Assembly (NCBI GenBank): GCA_002838945.1
Contig: PGXB01000007.1
Span: 43,962-107,961, forward strand
From: a candidate division Zixibacteria bacterium HGW-Zixibacteria-1
GTDB lineage: Bacteria > Zixibacteria > MSB-5A5 > GN15 > PGXB01
DNA: 64,000 nucleotides
Direction of reading: 5' to 3'
In this document: positions 16,500-25,083 of the stretch, piece after piece
Layout of the letters: every line of letters starts with the position of its first letter
How positions within the stretch are numbered: position 1 is the first letter of the stretch
Position numbers and translations under genes: made by a program
The notes under the pieces: generated by a model
Told to the model about the DNA's origin: nothing
The model's input: only the letters and a program-made list of their open reading frames with translations
Database searches by the model: none

Positions 16500-18834
16500 A
16501 TTCCAGGTAGCTTTCAAGATTTTTATAGAATTCGGTCTCTTCGGCTGAGTTGTGAATAAGATAGCCGACCCCGGAGGCATTAAGCATTCCAGCATACGAG
16601 ATAAAGAAATTGTACTTACGCTCCACGAGGCTGAGTTCATTCGACGAGGCATACTTCTCGACCGCCAGCAGGTCAAGGGTCGTGAGTTGCCCCGCTTTGA
16701 ATTTTTTATAACTTGCTGTGAGATTGTCCGAGGCAAGATTTTTGGTGAAGTAACTCATCGGAAGCGTCGATACCTGTGCCAGCAGTTTCTCGACCGCGGC
16801 CACGATCGTCTCCATGCGTTCGAATCGGATCATGTCTTTCTTGTAGAGCCGCTCATCCATCCCCGCTTTGAGTGAGGCTTGGTTGTGTTTCCATTGGGAA
16901 CCGGACAAAAGCGGTATAGTCAGGTATCCGCCGATGGTCCAGGAATCGTTGTTGCGGCCGTATTCAGGTTCATATTCATCACTGTACGAATATTTCCCGC
17001 GCAAGGTGAGTTCCGGTAAGTACCTTCGGCTGCTTTTTGCGATCAAATCGCGTTGAATTTCGATCGACAATGCGGCCACCTGCATCTCAGTCGAATTGTT
17101 GATGCCAGTCCGGACCAGGTAATCCTCGAACTTTTTCTGTTTCTCAATATTTGCGGTATAATTATCGAATTTGCGGGCCATGGCAACCATGATTTCCGGC
17201 GCGAAATCGGTGTCATCGAGAACGACGATTTCATCGCCGGGCCGATTTAAGAGAACATTAAGGACCACGCGGGATACACGCAATTCCGAATTTGCATCAT
17301 GCAAGAGCATCTTTGCGGAAACCAAGCGCTCCTGCAGGATTAAGATGTCGAGAGTATCGGCATGACCGATCCGGGCGTTGGTCAGGGTCATTTCCCAGTA
17401 CTGGCGGAGCCGGTCGATTTTATCTTCAATCGCCCGAACCTTTTCCCCGTTTTCGAGGACCGATATATAAGCTGTAGTGATGGCATATTTGAGATCGAGT
17501 TCGGCCTGCCTGAGGTTGGCTTCCTCTATTTGCAGATTTTTTTGAGCAATATGGACCGCCTTGACGGCCGCGTATGAGAATAATTTCTGATCGAGGATGA
17601 TATCGGCTGAGAACTCGCGGTTCAGGATATCGTTGTAAACGGCCGCCGAGCTTTCATTATCAGATGCAGCAGCTTCCAGATTCAGCCTGATATCGGGATA
17701 GAACGCCGAATAGGCTTTTCCGGCCGCGGCTATCGCTTTTTGATAGAGAGCCTTGTTTCCCAGCATCGAAACATTCTCACGCAGCGCCTGGTCGATGGCT
17801 GCAGCCAGGGTGTATTTCGGCGCCTCTTCACCGGGCAGGGCCGGAATGGTTCTGGCATTATTGATATTGCTGCGATCGAAATTAATATTGAGTTTTCGGG
17901 CGGATTCAAGGTTAAGGCACATGGCGGGGGCCTCATTGATGACGGTCGGAAGCGAAGCCGGGACGGCGCCATGGATAATCTGCATAATTTTATAGGCGGT
18001 AAACCGGGCCAGCGGCAGATCGGGCCGGACGCAGTTGGCGGCGGTGGCGCCTTTTTCAAGAAGCAGGTAACCTTCCGACGTGAAGGTCGGCACGCGAGCC
18101 ATTATGGTTTCGCTGAGAAACTGCTGCATCTGTTCCAGCTCCATTCCCCACATGGGCGGGAGATAGAGAGCATCGCATTGATCCTGAATATTGGCGAAGG
18201 AAAGAAAAAAGCTGAACAGGCCTTCGGGCGAATAATCCTCGGCCGAGACAATACGGGCATTGAAACGGTCGGCGGCCAGGGCCAGTCTCGATTTCACGGC
18301 GGCGGACTCATCGGCCGACGGGAAATAAAGACAGCCGATTCTTCTCGGCGAGAATAATTTCTGAATGGTTTCGATATCCGACTCGATTTTGCCGGGGTGA
18401 TAATTTACGGTCAAATTTTCCGCGATCGGCCGGCCAAAAGCGTCAATCAGCCCCTGATCCAGAGGGTCAAACTGGCTGATACCGACAATGGCCCCTATGT
18501 AGCCGGCCTCGAGTAAATCTTCCACCACCCACGGTCCGGCGGCGATCACGATATCGATGTCCTTCATCCGGGTGTAATCGCGGCCATAGGAGCGGCAGAT
18601 ATCGCGCTTCCACTCGGCGCTCCGATAGCCCTGCGGCTCGAAGACAATATCCAGGCTGTCGCCGGCCATTTGCTCCAGCTCGGCTTTAATCGCGTTATTG
18701 AGAACCTTGTGAGAATAATACTGCCCGCCTTCGAAGTAGCCCATTCGGATGATTCTCCTGGTATTCTGGGCGCTGCCGGACGAGGCCGACAGTATGACAA
18801 GAACAAATATATACACTATCAACTTTTTCAGCAT
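16498..18834 (-). CDS. Fusion of ABC-type substrate-binding domain and TolC-type outer-membrane channel
   Basis: A 778-residue exported protein with a signal peptide ending at about residue 22. Residues 30-330 resemble the TrpX-like ABC_sub_bind (type 1 periplasmic binding) fold, with DIDIVIAAGPWVVEDLLEAG, GCLYFPSADE and MARVPTFTSEGYLLLEKGA. Residues 345-770 are a TolC/OEP family region: TLAAAIDQALRENVSMLG opening, paired long coiled-coil helices and beta hairpins (YSYSDEYEPEYGRN, IPLLSGSQWKHNQ). No transporter partner gene (membrane fusion protein or pump) is adjacent. ATG 18834 follows AGAGG at about nine bases. Frame is continuous, so the fusion is not a misassembled stop. Confidence 0.85.
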   Translation of the reverse strand: MLKKLIVYIFVLVILSASSGSAQNTRRIIRMGYFEGGQYYSHKVLNNAIKAELEQMAGDSLDIVFEPQGYRSAEWKRDICRSYGRDYTRMKDIDIVIAAGPWVVEDLLEAGYIGAIVGISQFDPLDQGLIDAFGRPIAENLTVNYHPGKIESDIETIQKLFSPRRIGCLYFPSADESAAVKSRLALAADRFNARIVSAEDYSPEGLFSFFLSFANIQDQCDALYLPPMWGMELEQMQQFLSETIMARVPTFTSEGYLLLEKGATAANCVRPDLPLARFTAYKIMQIIHGAVPASLPTVINEAPAMCLNLESARKLNINFDRSNINNARTIPALPGEEAPKYTLAAAIDQALRENVSMLGNKALYQKAIAAAGKAYSAFYPDIRLNLEAAASDNESSAAVYNDILNREFSADIILDQKLFSYAAVKAVHIAQKNLQIEEANLRQAELDLKYAITTAYISVLENGEKVRAIEDKIDRLRQYWEMTLTNARIGHADTLDILILQERLVSAKMLLHDANSELRVSRVVLNVLLNRPGDEIVVLDDTDFAPEIMVAMARKFDNYTANIEKQKKFEDYLVRTGINNSTEMQVAALSIEIQRDLIAKSSRRYLPELTLRGKYSYSDEYEPEYGRNNDSWTIGGYLTIPLLSGSQWKHNQASLKAGMDERLYKKDMIRFERMETIVAAVEKLLAQVSTLPMSYFTKNLASDNLTASYKKFKAGQLTTLDLLAVEKYASSNELSLVERKYNFFISYAGMLNASGVGYLIHNSAEETEFYKNLESYLE

Positions 18835-18924
18835 ATCAACAACCTCTATGTAATTTACATATTTATAGGTTATACCAAGATAAGGTAAAATGTTCAGGTT
18901 TTCAACTCATATGGAAGACCGGGA

Positions 18925-20040
18925 TTAAATCAATCGGTAGGCCATAAAAAGCGGAAAGAGCACGTTTAATGATATAATCAGGCCCAGGACGATATAACCC
19001 GCTTTAAGCCAGAGCGGTTTTGCGGAAGCCGCAATAATCATATAGGCCGGAAATATGATCAGGTAGTGCCGGTAAATCGACATCGTCGTGCCGGTTGTCA
19101 GCGAAAAAAGGTAAAGAACAAGGGCGGTTATCCAGAGTTCTTTCTTCAGCCGGAACGGCATAAAAAGCAGAAAAATCAGCCCATACCAGATTATAGCCAG
19201 GTTTTCCGGGCCAAAGATCGGTTCCTTGAACAGGTTTTTCAGCATTATCCAGAAGGGAAAGGCCCAGGTTCGGTCATACTTGGCCTGAAAATGCAGCTGC
19301 AGGAAGAAATCATCAAACTTGAAATAAAAATAGGTCCAGAGCAGAAGCAGGCCTAATCCAAAAGGAATCAAATTTCCGAAAAGAGACGCCCACTTAGAAA
19401 TTGGTTTTTCGGAACCGCCGGATTTCTTATGTTCGGCCAGATACCAGACCAACGGAATCACGGCAATCAGGATGCCGGTGGGGTATGTCAGCGACAGGGC
19501 CATGGCTGTCAGGAAGAGAACAATGCTTCTGGTTATTCCCTCGGGCCGGTACAGCATTATCAAATAAACCATGAACAGAAGCATAAATAGCGCATAGGGG
19601 AAGCCGGTCAGCAGGTAAAATGAAGCCGGCCCGCAGGCCAGCGCCGTAAGCGTGATTATGGCTGCTTTCAGACCATAGTGACGAAGCATGAAATGGAACA
19701 GGAGAACAAAAGAAATAAAGACAAAAGCAAAGGTCAGCCCGATGAACGTATATTTCGAGGAGCCCCCGAGCATGGGCCGGAACAACTTCACCACCAGCGG
19801 CCACATCGGATACCATCCCGAATTGCCGCATATGTCCCCGGCCCGGCCGTCAACGCCGGGAGTGCAAGGGTGCACATCATAGCCGGTCTCGGAAATATCC
19901 AGATAATGTTTAACATCCCAGACCGGCAGGAAGAAATACTGGTTGTTCCGTTTCTCGGATATGCCCACATATATGGCCGTAAAGGCCAGATATATCAAAA
20001 CGGGAATCAGATATATTTTAATTGTTTTGATATTAATCAC
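18925..20040 (-). CDS. PIG-V-like GT-C mannosyltransferase-type membrane protein
   Basis: A 371-residue polytopic protein with about nine hydrophobic helices. An early WDVKHYLDISETGY motif and a later SGWYPMWPL match the WDxxxYxxIAxxGY and FxPLxP patterns of PIG-V-type mannosyltransferases; a late YRHYLIIFPAYM is also characteristic. The Asp in WDVKH is the likely catalytic base. In bacteria such enzymes move a sugar from a polyprenyl carrier to an extracytoplasmic acceptor; which one is unknown. The start is GTG 20040 with no clear ribosome site. Not linked to the genes on either side. Confidence 0.65.
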   Translation of the reverse strand: MINIKTIKIYLIPVLIYLAFTAIYVGISEKRNNQYFFLPVWDVKHYLDISETGYDVHPCTPGVDGRAGDICGNSGWYPMWPLVVKLFRPMLGGSSKYTFIGLTFAFVFISFVLLFHFMLRHYGLKAAIITLTALACGPASFYLLTGFPYALFMLLFMVYLIMLYRPEGITRSIVLFLTAMALSLTYPTGILIAVIPLVWYLAEHKKSGGSEKPISKWASLFGNLIPFGLGLLLLWTYFYFKFDDFFLQLHFQAKYDRTWAFPFWIMLKNLFKEPIFGPENLAIIWYGLIFLLFMPFRLKKELWITALVLYLFSLTTGTTMSIYRHYLIIFPAYMIIAASAKPLWLKAGYIVLGLIISLNVLFPLFMAYRLI

Positions 20041-20085
20041 TTCAATGTTTAAGAATGATGTAAATTGTCATTTTGGCAACTCTTT

Positions 20086-20097
20086 TTTTCGCGAAAA
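20086..20097. promoter_or_regulatory. 12-bp palindrome in the divergent intergenic region before trkA
   Basis: TTTTCGCGAAAA is a perfect palindrome between the minus-strand glycosyltransferase gene and trkA. It could be an operator; no promoter elements overlap it clearly. Confidence 0.3.
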
Positions 20098-20201
20098 TCG
20101 TAATACGAGGGAGATTAATACTTGTTGACAATCAGGGTGGCGATGAATATTAATGGGAATTGATCGGAGGTAAACCGGAGTATGGCTGGGGAATCTGATA
20201 A

Positions 20202-21557
20202 ATGAAAATTATTATAGTCGGAGGCGGGGTCGTCGGTTATAGTCTGGCGGAGCATCTTGTGCAGGGCCATCACGATATCTCGCTGATAGAGGTTGACTCG
20301 AAAGCCTGTCAGGATATCACCGAACGGCTGGATATAAAGATAATTTGCGGCAGCGGCAGTTCTCCCCGGCTTCTGGAAGACGCCGGTATCAAGGGGGCCG
20401 ACATGATATTGGCCGTAACGCCCATCGACGAACTCAATATTCTGGTCTGCGCCATCGCCCGGCAGTATAAAGTCCCGACCCGTATCGCGCGGATCCGCAG
20501 CAATGAGTTCCGCAGCGAGGATGCCGGCATCGATATCAGCGAAATGGGCGTGACCCTGGTGATCGATCCCGAGAGTGTTCTGGTTGATTCCATAACGCAA
20601 TTTGTCGAGACGCCCGGCGCCACCGATGCGGCCAATTTCCAGCACGGGAATGTCTTGATGCGGGGCTATACGGTCACTGAAGAGATGTCGATTGCCCACA
20701 AAAAACTCCGTGAAATCCGCCAGGATACCCATGATCACCCCATGCTTTTTATCGCCATCGTTCGCGAGGGTAAAGCGGTGATTCCCGACGGCGATTATGT
20801 CGTCAATCCCGGTGATGACATTTTCGGGATTTTTCCGCGGTCGTCACTTGATACCTATCTCGGCCTGTTCAACAGAACCAGAAAGGATGTGGACAATGTC
20901 ATTATCAGCGGCGACAGCCTTACCGCCATTCTGCTGGCGGACGCTCTTCAGAAATTTGTCCCCAAGGTGGTGCTGGTCGATCCTAATGCGGATCATGCCC
21001 GGCACGCCGCCGATATATTGAACAATGTCGAGATAATTCACGGTGAATGCACCGACTCGGCCATACTCAATGAAGTCTATGTCCGGAATGCCAAATTCTT
21101 TATCGGAGTGGCGCGGGAGACGGATTATAATATTATGTCGGCGCTTCTGGCCAAGGCGGAAGGCGCCCGCGAGGTGATCGCCGTTTCTGCCGAGGGTCAG
21201 CACGACCGGCTCTTTACATCGATCGGTATCGATCACGTCATCCAGCCGAGGCTGGCCATCGCCCGCGAGATTTTGGAAGCCATCAATCGCGGAGAGATCG
21301 GGCGGCTGACGAGAATCAGGGATCTCGACATCGAGGCCATTCGAATCACGGCGGGTGAAGGAAGCCCCATCACCGGCAGGCCGCTTCAGCACGTTCGCAG
21401 CAAAATTCAGAAAGGTTCGATCATCGGGACAATCCTGCGCGGCGATGAAATGATCATTCCTGATGGCAACACCATCATCGAGCCGGGCGATCAGATGATT
21501 CTTATTACATATTCAAAAGATGTTTCGCGGGCCAAGAAATTATTTAAATCCCGATAG
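20202..21557 (+). CDS. trkA: Trk potassium uptake regulatory subunit TrkA
   Basis: A 451-residue cytoplasmic protein made of two RCK units. Each has a Rossmann NAD-binding fold: MKIIIVGGGVVGYSLAEHL at residues 1-19 with acidic IEVDSKAC, and a second fold near residue 230 (NVIISGDSLTAILLADAL, degenerate in its glycine motif). Each is followed by a TrkA-C domain (about 140-220 and 365-450, the latter ending in GDQMILITY). It gates TrkH in response to nucleotides. trkH begins 14 bases downstream, so they form an operon. Confidence 0.95.
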   Translation: MKIIIVGGGVVGYSLAEHLVQGHHDISLIEVDSKACQDITERLDIKIICGSGSSPRLLEDAGIKGADMILAVTPIDELNILVCAIARQYKVPTRIARIRSNEFRSEDAGIDISEMGVTLVIDPESVLVDSITQFVETPGATDAANFQHGNVLMRGYTVTEEMSIAHKKLREIRQDTHDHPMLFIAIVREGKAVIPDGDYVVNPGDDIFGIFPRSSLDTYLGLFNRTRKDVDNVIISGDSLTAILLADALQKFVPKVVLVDPNADHARHAADILNNVEIIHGECTDSAILNEVYVRNAKFFIGVARETDYNIMSALLAKAEGAREVIAVSAEGQHDRLFTSIGIDHVIQPRLAIAREILEAINRGEIGRLTRIRDLDIEAIRITAGEGSPITGRPLQHVRSKIQKGSIIGTILRGDEMIIPDGNTIIEPGDQMILITYSKDVSRAKKLFKSR

Positions 21558-21571
21558 CGTCCAGGTAAAAG

Positions 21572-23173
21572 ATGAATAAGAAAACGGTCTTCTATGTTAT
21601 CGGCAAGTTAATGATTGTCATGGCCGGAATCCTGCTGGTGCCGCTGGCGATTTCATTTTACTACGATTTTCCCGAGAGTATTTCACACCTGTTCCATGAT
21701 CCCGAAAAGATCGGTTTTGTCATATCCATCATTCTTTCGGCGCTGGCCGGTTTTACGCTCGCGACAGTATTCAGGTCCGATAAAGAACTCGAGGGAATCA
21801 AGGAAGGCTTTGCCATTGTCACGCTGGGCTGGGTGACTCTGGCATTCTGGGGGGCAATACCGTTCTTTGTATATTTCATTTCGGGCTCGGGCGACTGCAC
21901 GTTCGGCCTGATGATCCGTTGTTTCACCGATGCCTACTTCGAGATTTGCAGCGGTTTCACGACCACCGGGGCAACCATCCTGAACGATATCGAAATCGTT
22001 CCGAAGGGTCTGCTGTTCTGGCGGTCACTGACCCACTGGCTGGGCGGCATGGGTATTATCACGCTGGCCATCGCCATTTTCCCGGCCATGGGAGTCTCCG
22101 GGTACCATATGTTCAGGGGCGAGGTTCCCGGCCCGACAGCCGAGCGGATTCAACCGCGTCTGGCGCAGACAGCCGCGATACTGTGGGGGGTATATGCCCT
22201 GCTATCGGCGATAGAGACGGGACTGCTGATGTTTGGCGGCATGGATCTGTTCGACGCGCTGTGCCATACCTTCGGAACCATGGCCACAGGCGGTTTTTCC
22301 ACCAGGAACGCGTCGATCGGCTATTATAACAGCAATTATATTGACTGGGTAATTACTATTTTCATGTTTCTGGCCGGAGTCAATTTCCTGATTCACTACC
22401 GGGTCCTGCGCGGCAATTTTTCCGATTTGAAAACAAATAAGGAATTCGTTTTTTATACATCGACCATCCTGATAACTATTGTTGTCTTCACCGGTATTCT
22501 TTACTGGGCCGGTATCAAGCCGACCGAAAAAGCGGCCGAACATTTTCAGCATCAGCCTCGCACATTTGAACATTTCGGGCGGCATGTGGCATCCGAGGAG
22601 GCCAAAGTGGCCACGGTTTACGGATCGGTACGCCAATCGGCCTTTCAAGTTGTTTCCATCGTTACTACAACCGGCTATGGTACGGCGGATTTCGATCTGT
22701 GGCCCGATTTCTGCCGTTTCGCCCTACTGTTTCTGATGTTCTGGGGTGGCTGCGCGGGCTCGACCGGCGGCGGTATGAAAATGGTCCGGATAATGGTAGT
22801 CCTCAAGGTCGGCTGGCGCGAATTGAAAAAAATGATCAAACCTCATTTAGTAGCGCCGCTGAAAATAGGCGGCATCAGTATGGATGAACAACGGGTGATA
22901 AATATCGGGGCCTTCTTTATCTTATTCATCGTTATTTTTGTGGCCTGCTCGCTGGTCATGACCTTATTCATTCCCGATCTGGTGACATCGATTGCAACGG
23001 TTGCGGCCACCATGGGGAATATCGGTCCCGGCCTTAACGGTGTCGGCTCGACTCAAACCTACGCCTGGATACCGGTGCCCGGCAAATGGGTGCTGATTAT
23101 ATGCATGCTGTTGGGAAGACTGGAAATATTTACGATTCTTCTGGCCCTGCGGCCGTCATTCTGGCAGAAATAG
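21572..23173 (+). CDS. trkH: Trk potassium transporter membrane subunit TrkH
   Basis: A 533-residue inner-membrane channel-like transporter with four M1-P-M2 repeats. The four filter loops are recognisable: SGFTTTGATIL, GTMATGGFSTRNASI, VSIVTTTGYGTADF and ATMGNIGPGLNGVG, each with a central Gly. Gene order and spacing with trkA indicate a two-subunit potassium uptake system. Length and topology are normal for the family. It converges with a minus-strand gene 16 bases away without a visible terminator. Confidence 0.95.
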   Translation: MNKKTVFYVIGKLMIVMAGILLVPLAISFYYDFPESISHLFHDPEKIGFVISIILSALAGFTLATVFRSDKELEGIKEGFAIVTLGWVTLAFWGAIPFFVYFISGSGDCTFGLMIRCFTDAYFEICSGFTTTGATILNDIEIVPKGLLFWRSLTHWLGGMGIITLAIAIFPAMGVSGYHMFRGEVPGPTAERIQPRLAQTAAILWGVYALLSAIETGLLMFGGMDLFDALCHTFGTMATGGFSTRNASIGYYNSNYIDWVITIFMFLAGVNFLIHYRVLRGNFSDLKTNKEFVFYTSTILITIVVFTGILYWAGIKPTEKAAEHFQHQPRTFEHFGRHVASEEAKVATVYGSVRQSAFQVVSIVTTTGYGTADFDLWPDFCRFALLFLMFWGGCAGSTGGGMKMVRIMVVLKVGWRELKKMIKPHLVAPLKIGGISMDEQRVINIGAFFILFIVIFVACSLVMTLFIPDLVTSIATVAATMGNIGPGLNGVGSTQTYAWIPVPGKWVLIICMLLGRLEIFTILLALRPSFWQK

Positions 23174-23189
23174 ATTCCTGCACGCCCTA

Positions 23190-25073
23190 TCAATTGACCT
23201 TTTTGTACAATTTAATATAGCTTGACAGCATTTCTTTCTTGCGGCTGCGGTAATTTTCAAAATTCTCGAACTGCTCGACCGGCAGGATATAATCGGTGAA
23301 GACACTGCTTAAACTCACTTTGATCGTATCCAACGCATTTTGGATTCGGCATGAGGATTTCCCCAGTGCAAATTCGACACTGTCGTCGGGCGGGATATAA
23401 ATCGAATCGAGCTCAAGCAGCGTGTCCCAGGTTATTACGATATTTTCCCGAAATATATAGGGGTAGCCCCAGTCCACCGCTATATCGCGGCCATCCAGAT
23501 CAAGAGTCTCGGAACTGCCCAGGGTTTCGAGAATATTGGGACTCAGGTAAATGACATTGTTCAACTCATCGACCTTCTTTTTGCCGACCGCGTCAAGGCC
23601 GATTTCCAGCGGCTGCTCGACCCCGCCGAGATTCATGATGGTGTAGTTATGAAGTTTGTAGCGCCTCTCCCCTCCCGGAAGCAAATCGGTGAGATAATTT
23701 TTGGTCTCATCATTATCAAGCATTCGGATCTTATCTTTTCGCGTCTGGGCATAATTGCCATAATATTTAATTTGAGTGTTGACCTTCATGGCGCCGGCGG
23801 CGCCGATAAACACCCGGCTCTCCTTGATAACTTGATTCTCTTCCGGATCGGCTGCAGGAGTGGCCGCAATTACGCCGCCGGTATCGGTGGCTATAACAAC
23901 ATTGATGTTCTCATCGCCATAGGGCAAATCACCGAAGGGACAGAAGGTGCAGGTAGGATCCATCCACAGCGTGTCATCATCGATAACTGAGACAACAAAA
24001 ATATGATTGAAATTAAAGTCGGGGAAATCGAGATCCGTCAGACCTTCGCCCCTGGTCAGGGCCAGCACCGGATAGGCCGGGATATCGGCCAGCCGAAGTC
24101 GTGATATAAGCAGGGTCGATAAATCCTTGCAATCGCCGTAGCCGCGGGCCTGGGTCAGCGAAGCTTCGTATGGTTTCCAGCCGCCGACGCCGATCGAAAC
24201 CGAGACATAACGGGTATTGTCTCGAAGTTCATCATAAATCGCCCTGGCCGTCGAAATTTTATCATTGGTTTCAGGCGGCGTCCATGAAAGCGCAACCGTT
24301 TCCTTCATCAGGCATGGCTCCGAAAGTTGCGAATACCAATTCCCCACATTTTTCCAGCTTTGCGCGTCAAATTGGGCGCCGCCAAGCTTAAATTTTTCGG
24401 CGATAAATGAAATTCGCCCGCCATCAGGACCGCCATAGGGCGCAAAATCGATTTCCTCAAGGGCGCGTATATTTTCCGCCTTCCAGGAATAAATTACCTT
24501 ATCGCCTTCATTCTCAATGGACGGTTCGATGTCAACACCATAGCATTTATATTTGAAAGCGAAATCGGCCGGGCATATCAGCCGGTATGAGGCTTCTTTT
24601 ACCGGAATATAATGCTGGAATTTTTGACCGCGCCAGAGAAACAGCGATTTGATATCGGTGTCATATTCATATTCCAGTGTGAAGGGATAACCGGGAAATG
24701 CATATTCCTTATAATAGGTGCAAACTTCGCTGTAGATCTGGAAACTATCTCCAAAACCGCAGGCTTTTTTCATATCCTTTTTATCATCTTCGACAATAAC
24801 ATTGCCGCCGGCATCTATCAATCTGACTTTCAGCCGTTTTATTTTCTCGAACGCACTTTCATGCCCAACGACACTGTTATAATCCATGCCGCGGGAATTC
24901 AATATAGTCACGCTGATTTTGGCGCGTAATTCGGCGTTGTCGCCTTTTATTTCGCATTCCCAGATTTTGTAATTATAATAAGCGTCGGCGCCGACGGTTA
25001 TATCAGATATCTCAACACCATTCAGGATATAAGGAATTATTATGAGGAAAAATGCGGCCAGGTATTTAACCAT
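23190..25073 (-). CDS. Exported DUF3857/transglutaminase-like protein with intact triad
   Basis: About 627 residues: a signal peptide, a DUF3857 beta domain (residues about 20-250), then a transglutaminase-like cysteine-protease fold. Cys is in GYGDCKDLSTLL, His in FNFNHIFVVSV and Asp in LWMDPTCTFCPFG, so the Cys-His-Asp triad is complete. A beta-rich C-terminal domain follows. Substrate and reaction are unknown. ATG 25073 is preferred over TTG 25097, which overlaps the upstream gene. It lies 10 bases after the stop of a paralogue lacking the triad, so both are probably made together. Confidence 0.8.
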   Translation of the reverse strand: MVKYLAAFFLIIIPYILNGVEISDITVGADAYYNYKIWECEIKGDNAELRAKISVTILNSRGMDYNSVVGHESAFEKIKRLKVRLIDAGGNVIVEDDKKDMKKACGFGDSFQIYSEVCTYYKEYAFPGYPFTLEYEYDTDIKSLFLWRGQKFQHYIPVKEASYRLICPADFAFKYKCYGVDIEPSIENEGDKVIYSWKAENIRALEEIDFAPYGGPDGGRISFIAEKFKLGGAQFDAQSWKNVGNWYSQLSEPCLMKETVALSWTPPETNDKISTARAIYDELRDNTRYVSVSIGVGGWKPYEASLTQARGYGDCKDLSTLLISRLRLADIPAYPVLALTRGEGLTDLDFPDFNFNHIFVVSVIDDDTLWMDPTCTFCPFGDLPYGDENINVVIATDTGGVIAATPAADPEENQVIKESRVFIGAAGAMKVNTQIKYYGNYAQTRKDKIRMLDNDETKNYLTDLLPGGERRYKLHNYTIMNLGGVEQPLEIGLDAVGKKKVDELNNVIYLSPNILETLGSSETLDLDGRDIAVDWGYPYIFRENIVITWDTLLELDSIYIPPDDSVEFALGKSSCRIQNALDTIKVSLSSVFTDYILPVEQFENFENYRSRKKEMLSSYIKLYKKVN

Positions 25074-25083
25074 ACACGGCCGC

